NCBI GenBank assembly: GCA_016929415.1
Contig: JAFGIW010000158.1
Span: 1-64,000, forward strand
From: Chitinispirillaceae bacterium
GTDB lineage: Bacteria; Fibrobacterota; Chitinivibrionia; Chitinivibrionales; Chitinispirillaceae
Direction of reading: 5' to 3'
DNA length: 64,000 nucleotides
Part shown: positions 53,192 through 62,833 of the stretch, one piece after another
How the letters are laid out: each line of letters begins with the position of its first letter
Position numbering within the stretch: position 1 is the first letter of the stretch
The notes under the pieces: model-generated
Told to the model about the DNA's origin: nothing
The model's database searches: none
The model's input: only the letters and a program-made list of their open reading frames with translations
Position numbers and translations under genes: made by a program

Positions 53192-53592
53192 TTTTACCTT
53201 GTTTTCCCCATATGAAATATAGTGCTAACCCTCCTGAAACTCAGTTATCATCCAACTTTACTGCGTGACAACCGCCGATTTGGTAGTTATCACGAAACAG
53301 GTCGATTATTATAGGACCTCCTCTATAATCCGGCATGCCATTTCTGCTCTTGCCTGCCTTTTCCATGGAGACTTTCCTCATCCTCTCCCCCAGCCTTTTT
53401 AATAGATTCCTTATAATTTTTACATGCCGTATTACCATACCGATAGTTTATTTATCCATTGATAGTGTAAAAAGGGAATTTCAGCGGCTCTCAGTATGAT
53501 GTTGTCCTTCGAAGGGGTTCCGGGGACAAGGGATGTGATTAATAGCCCAAAATATATGTAAAACTGATATGAGGCAAGAAAAAAGGTGGGGA

Positions 53593-53627
53593 GCCGCGGC
53601 AATCCGGCGATGGATGCCGCGGCCTTT
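53593..53627 (+). terminator. 9-bp GC hairpin with short T-run
   Basis: GCCGCGGCA (53593-53601) and TGCCGCGGC (53615-53623) form a perfect 9-bp stem with a 13-base loop, followed by CTTTT. The strength suggests a terminator, but no gene ends nearby. Confidence 0.4.
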
Positions 53628-53711
53628 TGGGGTGGGGGAGAGGGCTCCTGATTATAAAGCTGTTTTAACGGGTGAATTCAATCAAGGCTTTTTCCCGATT
53701 CACCATGAGAG

Positions 53712-53729
53712 AGTCGCAGTGTTGCGACT
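53712..53729. repeat. 7-bp inverted repeat
   Basis: AGTCGCA, loop GTGT, TGCGACT. A further TGCGACT copy lies 20 bases on, so a repeated protein-binding site is possible. Confidence 0.4.
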
Positions 53730-53935
53730 GTAACGGTTGCAATTCTGCGACTTTTGATATCCGGTAATCGAAGTCGATTTATATGGATAATCGGGAGTTG
53801 GGCGGGATCGAAAGATCATTGCACGAGCTTCGATGGTCATTGCACGTCTTCGTCGGTCTGCCCTGTACTCTATTTCACAATTTCACGATTTTCATTGTTC
53901 AAACATATGAAAAATTTAACGACTTCACTCCCTTC

Positions 53936-54019
53936 GATATTCAAATATCTAACTTAGATGCTCAAATATTTGTCTTCGATGCCCGTATATTGATTCTTGA
54001 TGCCCGAATATCGATTCCG
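53936..54019 (+). repeat. Four tandem 21-bp units
   Basis: Four units of exactly 21 bases start at 53936, 53957, 53978 and 53999, each beginning GAT and sharing ...CAAATAT or ...CCCGTATAT with TT at the end. Read on the plus strand they give a 7-residue pattern (DAQIFVF, DARILIL, DARISIP). The last two units are the most alike. No gene is assigned to the frame. Confidence 0.6.
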
Positions 54020-54186
54020 CGCCGGGGAAATTATTGTCTTAATGAAATAGCGGAGCGTATCTTAAGGGCGGAATAAACACGGGTAGCCGCGGTCATGAAA
54101 CAAGCGGGGATGGGGGGCTGATATACTGCCCAACCAACAGTTTAACGCTGACGGCTTTGCCGCAGGTTAATCGGATCATTAGCGAT

Positions 54187-55374
54187 ATGATATTCACCGG
54201 CATTGACATTTTCTGCCATGTGATCGACAATCTCGGTGATGCGGGCGTGGTGTACCGCTTCGCGTCGGAAATGAAACTGGCGCACCCGGCGTGCGGGATA
54301 CGGGTTTTCATCGATGATATGGCGGTTCTGACGAACATCGATCCGGCCATCATTGCCGGCAGCTTCATGCAGGAACATGGCGGTGTTATCTTCATCGATT
54401 CTACGATGCTTGACGCGGGAAAGGTTGAAACGCTCGGTTTCGCCGATGTCCTCATCGAAGCGTTCGGGTGCTACACGCCCGATTGTTATCTTGAAAAAGC
54501 GCTTTTCGCCTGCCCGCTGATCATCAACCTTGAATATCTCTCCGCGGAACCGTGGGTTGAGGGGTATCACCTGAAAGAGTCGTTGCTGCCGAAAGGTACG
54601 GCGAAGAAGTACTTCTTCATGCCCGGTTTTACGGAGTCAACGGGAGGGGTGATACTGAATTCCCGGGTGCAGCGGAGGAAAGGCGATATCGTTGCCGGGA
54701 GAATCGGCTTTCTGAATGAACTGCTGTCCCGGACCGGTATGGAAACACCCGTATTTGAAGGTCAGCTTATCGGTACGGTCTTCACCTACGAGCGGGGATT
54801 CGATACGTTGCTGGCAGAGTTGGAGCAACTCAACCGGGAGGTCCTGCTGTTCTGCTTCGGCCGGAAAAGCCGCGGCGGCATGGAGCATACGCTGACCCGG
54901 CTGGGGGCGTTGGGCGGACGGGAGCCCCTCCGGAAGCGGAAGAATATCAGCATCGTCTTCATGCCTTTCATCAGCCAGCAGGAGTATGATACCCTTCTCT
55001 GCTGCACTGATTTCAACATGGTCCGCGGCGAGGATTCCCTGGTGCAGGCCATCGGCGCGGGGATACCTTTTATCTGGAATGCCTACCTGCAGGACGAAAA
55101 ATATCAGCATATTAAAGTGGAGGCATTCTGCGCGGCATTCCAACCGTATTTTGACGACGAAAAGGTTTTCGCAGCGTACCGTAAATTGATGCTGCAATTC
55201 AATGACGCCGCAATTGAATCCCCGGGCCGGACTACCGGTGAACAGTACCGTCTTTTTTTCCGGGATCTGGAGAAAATCGAGCATGCGACCTCGAAAATGT
55301 GTTATTTTATACGGCAAAATTGTAATCTGGTAGGCAAATTCAGTGATTTTATCCGTGAATTCAAAAGGCAATAA
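54187..55374 (+). CDS. earP: EF-P arginine rhamnosyltransferase EarP
   Basis: A 395-residue GT-B enzyme that puts rhamnose from dTDP-rhamnose on an arginine of elongation factor P. The start IDIFCHVIDNLGDAGVVYRF holds the conserved Asp in the DNxGD motif. MPGFTESTGGVI and the donor site NMVRGEDSLVQAIGAGIPFIWN (RGEDS, Asp and Glu) are family-typical. ATG at 54187 is used; an in-frame TTG lies 30 bases upstream. The efp gene follows 163 bases downstream and its Arg32 is the expected target. Confidence 0.9.
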   Translation: MIFTGIDIFCHVIDNLGDAGVVYRFASEMKLAHPACGIRVFIDDMAVLTNIDPAIIAGSFMQEHGGVIFIDSTMLDAGKVETLGFADVLIEAFGCYTPDCYLEKALFACPLIINLEYLSAEPWVEGYHLKESLLPKGTAKKYFFMPGFTESTGGVILNSRVQRRKGDIVAGRIGFLNELLSRTGMETPVFEGQLIGTVFTYERGFDTLLAELEQLNREVLLFCFGRKSRGGMEHTLTRLGALGGREPLRKRKNISIVFMPFISQQEYDTLLCCTDFNMVRGEDSLVQAIGAGIPFIWNAYLQDEKYQHIKVEAFCAAFQPYFDDEKVFAAYRKLMLQFNDAAIESPGRTTGEQYRLFFRDLEKIEHATSKMCYFIRQNCNLVGKFSDFIREFKRQ

Positions 55375-55537
55375 AAGGGGTATTGTTTTTCAGGCCAATA
55401 CATTCCTGAACGCCCGATACCTCATTCCTCCGCTTGAATAAGTTCCGTCTGATATTCTATCATTCTCAGTGATGAAGATCCGATATTTTTAAGAAGCGAA
55501 TACCATAACCAACAATAAACATTTCAAGGAGTTTTCA

Positions 55538-56098
55538 ATGAAAGAAGCACAGGACCTGCGGGCGGGAAATACCGTCAAAATGGGCAACGACCTGTTTATT
55601 ATCCTGAAAGCGATTTACAACAAGGGATCGCGCGGGGCCTCGTCGGTTAAGATGAAGATGAAAAACCTCTCCACCGGCGGCGTTTCCGAAACAGTGTACC
55701 GGGCATCGGACAAATTCGACAACGTGGTTCTCGACCGCAGGAAGATGCAGTTTCTCTGCGAGAGTAACGGCTTTTATACCTTCATGGACAACGAAACCTA
55801 CGAGCAGATGGACCTCACCAGGGAAGATCTCGGCGACGCCCTCAATTATCTCAAGGAGGAGATGGTGATCGATATCATCCTCCATGGCGAGAAAGCGGTG
55901 GGGGTGGAACTCCCGGTACATGTGGAACGCGATATCGTCTATACGGAGCCTGCGGTCAAGGGCGATACCAGCGGCAAGGTTCTCAAAGTCGCCAAACTCG
56001 ATACGGGGCATGAAGTCAAGGTCCCGTTGTACTGTGTTATCGGCGATAAAATCAAGATTGACACAACGACGGATGCGTTTGTCGCGCGGGCGAATTGA
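55538..56098 (+). CDS. efp: Elongation factor P, EarP-type
   Basis: A 186-residue elongation factor P, which helps ribosomes make proline stretches. The KOW-like N-terminal domain has the loop NKGSRGASSVKMKMKN with Arg32 at the tip, the residue that EarP rhamnosylates; lysine is found there in EpmA-type factors. The OB domains follow (FMDNETYEQMDLTRED, LYCVIGDKIKIDTTTDAF). AAGGAG precedes the ATG. The earP gene directly upstream supports the modification. Confidence 0.95.
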   Translation: MKEAQDLRAGNTVKMGNDLFIILKAIYNKGSRGASSVKMKMKNLSTGGVSETVYRASDKFDNVVLDRRKMQFLCESNGFYTFMDNETYEQMDLTREDLGDALNYLKEEMVIDIILHGEKAVGVELPVHVERDIVYTEPAVKGDTSGKVLKVAKLDTGHEVKVPLYCVIGDKIKIDTTTDAFVARAN

Positions 56099-56249
56099 AA
56101 AACCGCAGTAACCTCAAGGTGAGAGTGAAACAGCCGTGAGGTAAATACTCCTTCCCGGTACCTGCAATCGGCGGGTGTGCATAACCGCCACCTCATGTCC
56201 GGATATATTTTATTGACGTGTTTTCATGCCACAAAACGGGTAAATCTCT

Positions 56250-57284
56250 ATGCGCCGGATAATGACAGTGGTAGTTCTTTCCAGCCTTCTCCATGCAGCT
56301 CCGCAGTCACTGCCGGGAAAGCTTGAAAAAGTCGCGGTGCTCAATCTTAAAAACACCGAAGGCATTTCGCGGGCTGAAGCCGAGCTGCTCTCCGACCGGT
56401 TGCGCAACGAGCTGTTTTCAACAGGCAGTGTCCAGGTCATGGAGCGCGACCAGATGCAGGCGGTGCTTGCCGAGCAGGGTTTCCAGCAATCAGGCGCGAC
56501 CTGCTCCGACGAAGGCTGCATGGTGCAACTCGGAAAAATGCTGGGGGTAAAGCTTCTGATTTCCGGCTCGATCGGAAAACTCGGAAAATTGTATATGGTC
56601 AATGTAAAAAGCATCAATGTCGAAACCGCCCAGATCATGAAGGCCGTGTTCGAAGACATTCGCGGCGATATTGAAGATGTGGTTGCGGTAATCCCCGCCA
56701 TAGCGCTCAAACTTACCTGTCGCGCTCCGGGAATGAACCGGAAGATCGCCTTCAAATCTTCGGAGAAGCGCGATACCGACGACCGTCCGGTGGAGAAAAA
56801 AGAGAGTGGGGACAAGCCCGCGGCCGCCGTTCCCCTTCCGTGCGACGGCTCGGTCTTTGTCGAACGGATTCGCCTGCCCGAAAGCGTTATCGGTTTTTCA
56901 ATCACCCCTTCCGACGAACGCGACATCGACGACATGCTGGTCGATGCGTTTGAGGAATCGCTGGATAAAGAAATCATGAGCGTCACCCCCGGGCAGCTGG
57001 CGAATACCTCATGCAAAGCACTGACCGTCCGGGTGATTCCGAAAAGGTATGCTGTCGCAAAGGCAATCAGGGGTCAGTTCACCGGAACCATGAAAGTGGA
57101 GGTCGCTTTCTTCGCGTCGCCGGCGGAAAAACAGCCGCTTATCATTGTGGTAATTACGAAAACGGGCGATCGGCATTGGGGCGACCCGACGCCGCTTAAA
57201 AACGCCTTCGATGAAATCGCCGAGGCGATCGAGGAAGACCTTTATTCCAAAGTCAGGAAGACGCTTTCGAAGGCGGGGTTCTAG
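56250..57284 (+). CDS. Exported CsgG/TolB-like protein of unknown function
   Basis: A 344-residue exported protein. A signal peptide (MRRIMTVVVLSSLLHAAPQS) is followed by a CsgG/TolB-N-like domain of about 120 residues (VAVLNLKNTEGISRAEAELL, GSVQVMERDQMQAVLAEQGF, GCMVQLGKMLGVKLLISGSI, GKLYMVNVKSINVETAQI). Proteins with this domain often sense or assemble envelope components. The C-terminal half (about 190-344) is not recognised. No lipobox Cys is present. It lies alone 150 bases after efp. Confidence 0.75.
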   Translation: MRRIMTVVVLSSLLHAAPQSLPGKLEKVAVLNLKNTEGISRAEAELLSDRLRNELFSTGSVQVMERDQMQAVLAEQGFQQSGATCSDEGCMVQLGKMLGVKLLISGSIGKLGKLYMVNVKSINVETAQIMKAVFEDIRGDIEDVVAVIPAIALKLTCRAPGMNRKIAFKSSEKRDTDDRPVEKKESGDKPAAAVPLPCDGSVFVERIRLPESVIGFSITPSDERDIDDMLVDAFEESLDKEIMSVTPGQLANTSCKALTVRVIPKRYAVAKAIRGQFTGTMKVEVAFFASPAEKQPLIIVVITKTGDRHWGDPTPLKNAFDEIAEAIEEDLYSKVRKTLSKAGF

Positions 57285-57288
57285 ATGC

Positions 57289-58644
57289 TCACTCCGGTTC
57301 CGCGGAGCCCGTCTTGATAAACGGCGCAAGCTCCGGCGCGATCTTCACCAGCTCGCGGCAGGCCGCGTTTAAATGTTCGGCATAACGGAAGTGCGCTCCC
57401 AAGCCGGTGCGCAATTCGATTTCGTAGATGAACTTGTCAAGGTTGGTCGAGTGTTCGAAGCCGACCTGCGTTCCGAGGTGCAGCCCGTAAACGTATGCCG
57501 GCGCCGAAGCGTCGGATTGCATGAGCTTTCCAATGAAGATTCGTGCCTTGTCAAGAAGCGCCGCTGTTTGCGGATGGGTGATTCCGTCGGGAAGGTAGAA
57601 CCCGACCGGGCGAAACGGGCTGAACCGGTAGCCGCTGCGGTGGCGATTGAGGTCGCGCAGTTCGGCGATCGCCATGTTGTTCCACGCCACGCGCACGAGC
57701 ATTCGTTTAACGGCCGGACCCACGGTGCTGTAACGGTTTTCTTTCCCGTCAAAAGCCTGCGGAATCTCCTGGTGATCCGGCAGAAACGGCGGTATGCTGC
57801 GTTCGAGCCGGAGGTAGACTTCATCGCTGCACCGGTCGATCGGCAGGTCGTTTTTCCGCAATGAGGCGATTGCATGGTTGATCACCTGTACGGTTTGTCC
57901 GATGCTTGCCGAATCGGGATAACTGTGCCGCAGCAGTCGCGGGGTGAACTTCCGCAGTTCCCTGCGCAGTCCTTCCGCGCATGCACGGGCTTCGGGGAGC
58001 GGCAACGAGTCAAGCTGCTTGATGGTTTCGTTCCACACCCGGGCGGTCATGATACAGGCGGCGTTGGTCTTTGTCGCAAACGGGACGAAATAGCGCGCAC
58101 GGTCGAGCGCATAATTTTTTCGCAGACGGTCACGCACCTTTTCATCGGCGCCCGGCGGCGGCCGGACTATTGACGGATCGGCTTTTGCCTTGGCATCGAG
58201 GCCCTCGAAGAGTTCCCGATAGCAGGAAAACGAGAGACGCATCAACTCCCGCCACTCCGCGGCGAGATGATCGGGGATACCGATTTCCGCGGGGTCGGGA
58301 AGCCGGGTCGCGTCGAGTTTAATGTACCGCGAGCTCGATTCCTGCCCGTCGCACAGCTGGGCCAGTTCGAAGATTTTACAGGCAATAAACATCGAACAGC
58401 CGTCGATGACCATGGGTATGCCGCCGGTCATCCCGGCGATGGAGGCGTGACCGTAATCGATGAAACGGAAGATGGCGTCAACCGATTGATCGGGATCTTT
58501 CCAGTCGATCGATCGAAGGATGGAGTCGATTCCTTTATTCGAGCGTGAATAGCGTGCCAGCGAACTTGCCAGCAGTTCGGGAGTTACCGCCGGGTTGTCT
58601 TGCGCGACGGGCGGCGGGCGGATGCCGAGTGCGGTGATCTTCAT
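57289..58644 (-). CDS. Double ThyX-like protein
   Basis: A 451-residue protein made of two regions resembling flavin-dependent thymidylate synthase ThyX (usually about 220 residues each). In the first (1-230) the end of the signature is present (DGQESSSRYIKL, 99-110) but the RHR flavin/dUMP motif is replaced by FELAQ. In the second (about 290-451) RHR is present at 334-336 (ELRDLNRHRSGYRFSP) and the serine part is changed. Catalytic pieces therefore lie in different halves. It may be an active internally duplicated enzyme or a ThyX relative with another role. It ends 5 bases from the neighbouring stop and starts about 100 bases after ahcY. Confidence 0.78.
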   Translation of the reverse strand: MKITALGIRPPPVAQDNPAVTPELLASSLARYSRSNKGIDSILRSIDWKDPDQSVDAIFRFIDYGHASIAGMTGGIPMVIDGCSMFIACKIFELAQLCDGQESSSRYIKLDATRLPDPAEIGIPDHLAAEWRELMRLSFSCYRELFEGLDAKAKADPSIVRPPPGADEKVRDRLRKNYALDRARYFVPFATKTNAACIMTARVWNETIKQLDSLPLPEARACAEGLRRELRKFTPRLLRHSYPDSASIGQTVQVINHAIASLRKNDLPIDRCSDEVYLRLERSIPPFLPDHQEIPQAFDGKENRYSTVGPAVKRMLVRVAWNNMAIAELRDLNRHRSGYRFSPFRPVGFYLPDGITHPQTAALLDKARIFIGKLMQSDASAPAYVYGLHLGTQVGFEHSTNLDKFIYEIELRTGLGAHFRYAEHLNAACRELVKIAPELAPFIKTGSAEPE

Positions 58645-58740
58645 GGCTGGCTTTCGTGTCGTTTGAGGCCGGGAGTGTTCGGCGCGATTTCCGGCAATGC
58701 AAGCGCCGCAGGAATTGCCCGCGGCATCGCGATCGGTCGC

Positions 58741-60171
58741 TTAGTAACGGTAATGTTCCGGTTTAAAGGGACCGTTTACCGGAACGCCGAGGTAGTCGGC
58801 CTGTTTTTTTGACAATTTTGTCAGTTTGACGCCGAGTTTTTCGAGATGCAGCCGGGCGACCTCTTCATCGAGCTCCTTCGGGAGCCGGTAGACATCCACG
58901 TTATAGACATCGCGGTTTTTCCAGAGGTCGATCTGGGCGAGAGTCTGGTTGGTGAATGAGTTCGACATGACGAACGACGGATGTCCGGTCGCGCAGCCGA
59001 GGTTGACGAGCCGGCCCTCGGCGAGCATGTAGATCGCATGACCGTCGGGAAAAATAAATTTGTCAACCTGCGGTTTGATGGTGACCCTGGCGATTCCTTT
59101 AACTTTCTGGAGACGCGCGACCTCGATTTCACTGTCGAAATGGCCGATATTGCAGACAATGGCCTGATCCTTCATTTTTGCCATATGGTGGGCGGTGATG
59201 ACGTCGACGTTGCCGGTGGTCGTGACGTAAATGTCCCCTCTCCCCAGTGTCTCTTCCACGGTGGTCACCTCATACCCCTCCATGGATGCCTGCAACGCGC
59301 AGATCGGGTCGATTTCAGTGACGATCACCCGTGCCCCGAACCCGCTCATCGACTGCGCGCAGCCCTTGCCGACGTCGCCGTACCCGCACACCACCACCAC
59401 TTTGCCGGCGACCATGACGTCGGTGGCCCGCTTGATGCCGTCGGCGAGCGATTCGCGGCAGCCGTAAAGGTTGTCGAATTTTGATTTGGTAACCGAATCG
59501 TTCACATTGATCGCCGGCACCAACAGCCTTCCCCGTTCCTTCATCTGGTAGAGGCGGTGGACGCCGGTGGTGGTCTCTTCGGAGACCCCGCGCCACTCCT
59601 TGACCACCCTGCGCCAGTGCCGGGTATCTTTTTCGTAGACCGCGAGGAGCATTTTTTTCAGCGTCCGTTCATCCTCGCTTTCAGACCGCTTCCTCGCCCA
59701 GCCGTCGCCGTTTTCGAGTTCATATCCTTTGTGAATGACGAGCGTGGCGTCGCCTCCGTCATCGACGACCAGGTTGGGTCCCTTGCCGCCGGGAAAGGTG
59801 AGCGCCTGGAAGGTGCAGGCCCAGTAATCATCAAGCGACTCGCCTTTCCACGCAAACACCGGAATATTTTCTTTTGCGATGGCGGCTGCCGCATGATCCT
59901 GTGTCGAAAAAATATTACACGACGACCAGCGGACCTGAGCGCCGAGGGCGCTCAGCGTCTTGATGAGCACAGCCGTCTGGATGGTCATATGGAGGGAGCC
60001 GGTGATGCGCACCCCCGCGAGCGGTTTTTCCTTTGCGAATTTTGCACGGATTGCCATAAGTCCCGGCATCTCTTTTTCAGCCATGCCGAGTTCTTTACGC
60101 CCCCAGTCCGCCAAATTAAGATCGGCTACAATGTAAGGAAGTTCCGCCCAGAGATTTATATGTGGCGCCAT
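58741..60171 (-). CDS. ahcY: Adenosylhomocysteinase
   Basis: A 476-residue enzyme that splits S-adenosylhomocysteine into adenosine and homocysteine, using bound NAD. Family signatures: [20 protein letters not shown] near the start, [15 protein letters not shown], the NAD site [37 protein letters not shown] and the C-terminal [10 protein letters not shown] that reaches across the dimer. The ATG at 60171 has AGGAG eight bases upstream and fits the family; an in-frame ATG 45 bases upstream gives an unlikely extension. Confidence 0.95.
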   Translation of the reverse strand: MAPHINLWAELPYIVADLNLADWGRKELGMAEKEMPGLMAIRAKFAKEKPLAGVRITGSLHMTIQTAVLIKTLSALGAQVRWSSCNIFSTQDHAAAAIAKENIPVFAWKGESLDDYWACTFQALTFPGGKGPNLVVDDGGDATLVIHKGYELENGDGWARKRSESEDERTLKKMLLAVYEKDTRHWRRVVKEWRGVSEETTTGVHRLYQMKERGRLLVPAINVNDSVTKSKFDNLYGCRESLADGIKRATDVMVAGKVVVVCGYGDVGKGCAQSMSGFGARVIVTEIDPICALQASMEGYEVTTVEETLGRGDIYVTTTGNVDVITAHHMAKMKDQAIVCNIGHFDSEIEVARLQKVKGIARVTIKPQVDKFIFPDGHAIYMLAEGRLVNLGCATGHPSFVMSNSFTNQTLAQIDLWKNRDVYNVDVYRLPKELDEEVARLHLEKLGVKLTKLSKKQADYLGVPVNGPFKPEHYRY

Positions 60172-60252
60172 CGGTTCCGCTCCTGCGTTGAAAGAATGAA
60201 AATAGACTACGTTCATGCATTAAAGTGTAAAATCTAAAAATACACTCCGGCT

Positions 60253-60269
60253 GCCCTGAATAACAGGGC
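60253..60269 (-). terminator. Hairpin between the unknown gene and ahcY
   Basis: GCCCTG, loop of five, CAGGGC form a 6-bp stem downstream of the minus-strand gene 60302-61705 and upstream of ahcY. A T-run (TATTTTT) follows about 12 bases on when read on the minus strand, which is far for an intrinsic terminator. Confidence 0.3.
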
Positions 60270-60301
60270 CGCGCCTGTTCGGCTTTTGACCGGCCCGATC
60301 G

Positions 60302-61705
60302 TCAGTGGTATCGCTGTTCCATGGAACTTTTAACTTCGCTGTAAATTTCATGACGGATACCGTAGGGATTGTGGAGGATCTCTTTCATGTCATTAAGTGA
60401 AATATAGCGTGCATTGATAAACGGTCTGATCAGGCTGAGCGGGATATGGCTCGGATTCTTGAGCAGCGCGAGCGGCACGCCTGCATTGGCATTGCCGGTA
60501 TAGAGCTCTTTTACGGAGGCAAGTTTCTGAAGCACGGCGAGCGATCTGCTGGTATGGGCGATCTGTTCGATAATTCCGGGCGTGCCGAAAACACGGGGGT
60601 TATCGAGAAGACGGAGGAGCAGCGCGTCATGGTGCATGCACCGTGCGACCAGTTCACGCGGCGACGGCTCAACCGCGTCGTCTTCTTTTTCCCGGGTGAG
60701 CATATCGGTGCCTATCCACGGGATGAAGGAATTGCCGCTGAAGGAGCCGGCCACAACGGTTCCCGACGAAACGATTCCACAATTGTCAAGAAAAAATTTA
60801 ATAGTGTCGATTCTCCCGTCGATATCCATTCGAAAGCCGTCTGAGGTGCAGCTCTCCAGAGCATGACGGATCCAGGTAAGCGGCGGTGTGCCGGGTGCGT
60901 GAAGATGGCGCGACAGCGTAGCTACCGCTATCAAAGACCTCACCGGGATCAATCTGGTCCGTTGCAGCTGGAGCAGCTCGATAAGAGCGTTGGCCGGCGG
61001 CTCTTTTCCCGCTTTTTTTTTCCATTTTTCGAATGCATCGGTACGCATCGCATATTCAAAGGTGAGCACCGCCCGTCCGAGTTTGTCGTTGCGTCCTATG
61101 CGTTCGCCGATCTCCTTGAGGGAACAGGTCTGTTCGTCGCACACGGTCAGCAGCGGCAGCAGGCGCGCAATCGCCCGCATATCATAGGAATCGACATGGT
61201 CCGACAACCATTCGCCGCGTACTTTGAGAGCCATGGCTTCGGAGGTTATGAGCAGGGAGAGCGCGGCGGTTTCATTCTTTTCAAGCGTCTCGCCCTCGGA
61301 AAGCCGCCGGACCCATGTCGCCGCCGCCTGTGACGCATGAACGGTCTGATCGATTGTTGAAAGATGCAATCGCTGCCGGAGCGTATCGAGAACCGGTCGC
61401 TCGTTATTGCCGAGGGCATCCGGATCGCAGGCGCCCTTTGCCATCAGATGCCGGAGCTGACGCAATTGTACCGCCTGTTCCAATACATCGAAATCGGCCT
61501 TACTTATGTCAAGAAGACAGAAAAAAATATACTCCTGCTCTTTTCTCCCGGCGGTGCCGTTTACAAGCGATCTCACAAACTGCGGCGGCTCGAACCGCTC
61601 TTCGGTTTTGCGGACGAAGGAGGCGATTTTATTCGACCCTTCGGTGAACGGATCGGTCATGCAGAGCGTCTGCAGCAGAAGCGAAACCGGATTGAAAGCA
61701 TTCAT
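60302..61705 (-). CDS. Unknown protein, paralogue of the 21.4-22.9 kb gene
   Basis: A 467-residue soluble protein of unknown function that matches the protein at 21447-22913 over most of its length, best at the C-terminus (LRLLDNPRVFGTPGIIEQIA, GVPLALLKNPSHIPLSLI). The shared middle segment is LQLQRTRLIPVRSLIAVATL against LRLQHRKCAPTRSVVALLSL. No signal, membrane helix or known motif is visible. Helices dominate, suggesting a repeat-type scaffold. The copies have diverged widely, so the duplication is old. It lies upstream of ahcY on the same strand. Confidence 0.75.
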   Translation of the reverse strand: MNAFNPVSLLLQTLCMTDPFTEGSNKIASFVRKTEERFEPPQFVRSLVNGTAGRKEQEYIFFCLLDISKADFDVLEQAVQLRQLRHLMAKGACDPDALGNNERPVLDTLRQRLHLSTIDQTVHASQAAATWVRRLSEGETLEKNETAALSLLITSEAMALKVRGEWLSDHVDSYDMRAIARLLPLLTVCDEQTCSLKEIGERIGRNDKLGRAVLTFEYAMRTDAFEKWKKKAGKEPPANALIELLQLQRTRLIPVRSLIAVATLSRHLHAPGTPPLTWIRHALESCTSDGFRMDIDGRIDTIKFFLDNCGIVSSGTVVAGSFSGNSFIPWIGTDMLTREKEDDAVEPSPRELVARCMHHDALLLRLLDNPRVFGTPGIIEQIAHTSRSLAVLQKLASVKELYTGNANAGVPLALLKNPSHIPLSLIRPFINARYISLNDMKEILHNPYGIRHEIYSEVKSSMEQRYH

Positions 61706-61881
61706 GGCACGGCGCTCATGGTCCTGGATGAAATCATTATTTAGGCCGGATTCGTTTTTTGATAATCACGACTCTGTTGACATCGGTAACGGATGCGTAT
61801 GGAGCCTTTCAGCCTCTCTTTAATGGTATCATCACGGTCGTTGAGAAACAGGAGGGCTTAAGCGCGACATCCCCGGTCCTT

Positions 61882-62541
61882 TCACTCGCACGGGGGGGGC
61901 GCTTCGGATTGCGATTGAGGTTTCGTTTTTTTCTGTTCTTTTGACGGGTCATGCGCCATTGCATAGTAACCGGTAGTGACTTCGATCGGGCTTGTGTCAA
62001 GATCGAGATTAATAAGAATCTTCTCGAGGTCGATGGCGACTCCCGCGGTAGCGTTATTCTCCTTCAGGAGACGCGCCTGCTTTCTGATCTCGATAAAACG
62101 GTTCCGTAACTCCGCGGCTAGCTGGTTGCATTTATCGGAGAGTTCCTTCATTTCCTCTTTCTCACGGAAACGGAGCAGTGCGCTCATTTTCCCCATGCGA
62201 AGCAGGGAAGCCCATTGTTCAAGTTTATAAATGGGGACCGCGTATTTGCGTGACGAATAGAGACCGATACAGAAGGAAACAAAAACAGCCACCAGGGCGC
62301 TCACGAGAAGCGTTGGAAGAATTAGATATATTATGTGTTCCCTGTTTAAGTCCTGAGATAATTTATCGAGCTGGTAAACAATCACCGTCTGGTATTTCAG
62401 ATAATAGACAAGGATAAGCGAACCTGATGAGACCAAGGTCGAAAGCAGGGCGGCGATAACGACTTTCGTAATAAGGCGTATCTGCAGTGATTTTTTGATG
62501 AAAAAATTAGCGATTGGTTTCCGATGTATTTTTTCTGACAT
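61882..62541 (-). CDS. Two-helix membrane protein with HAMP-like domain
   Basis: A 219-residue inner-membrane protein. Two transmembrane helices (VVIAALLSTLVSSGSLILVY and YLILPTLLVSALVAVFVSF) are followed by a HAMP-like segment (SSRKYAVPIYKLEQWASLLR, MGKMSALLRFREKEEMKEL) and a coiled coil. No kinase, cyclase or chemoreceptor signalling domain follows. It may be an incomplete receptor or an adaptor. Eight C in a row (61892-61899 on the plus strand as G) near the 3' end encode the final prolines (SEAPPPCE). It is divergent from the last gene of the window. Confidence 0.78.
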   Translation of the reverse strand: MSEKIHRKPIANFFIKKSLQIRLITKVVIAALLSTLVSSGSLILVYYLKYQTVIVYQLDKLSQDLNREHIIYLILPTLLVSALVAVFVSFCIGLYSSRKYAVPIYKLEQWASLLRMGKMSALLRFREKEEMKELSDKCNQLAAELRNRFIEIRKQARLLKENNATAGVAIDLEKILINLDLDTSPIEVTTGYYAMAHDPSKEQKKTKPQSQSEAPPPCE

Positions 62542-62833
62542 TATTCCTCCCCGAAGTTGGAGAATATGCTGGTGTATGGATCTTCACAACCCGATGATTC
62601 CTATAGATGATATAATTCCGGCAGCAGGCATACAATGAGATTTATCAGAAATCGAACGGTTGCTTTAAAATCGGTTTTGCGGGAGGGGGTCTTTTTTTCC
62701 CGATACTACTGGCTGTCGTTTGAACGATTGTGTATTTTGAACAAATCACCGTCGGGGAAAACACTAAAGTGTTCGTTTGACCGGATCCGGCTTCGCGTGG
62801 AGGGAGCGGAGACGGGGTTATCCAAGGAGGAGT

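Larger units (their letters stand above)
52856..54186. other. 1.3-kb region without genes, rich in inverted repeats
   Basis: I find no gene I can support here. It contains hairpins at about 52899-52921 (GTCCCCC/GGGGGAC), 52954-52981, 53170-53191, 53593-53623 and 53712-53729, plus a 21-bp tandem repeat at 53936-54019. Open frames at 53241-53438 (minus) and 53783-54076 (plus) lack ribosome sites and family resemblance. Remains of mobile DNA or structured RNA are possible. Confidence 0.55.

Noticed and set aside
53783-54076. 97-codon gene containing the 21-bp repeats
   Set aside because: No ribosome site, and the protein-like pattern is explained by the in-frame tandem repeat.
60172-60240. SAH riboswitch upstream of ahcY
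   Set aside because: AGGAGCG is present but serves as the ribosome site; the remaining conserved riboswitch core and pseudoknot are missing.
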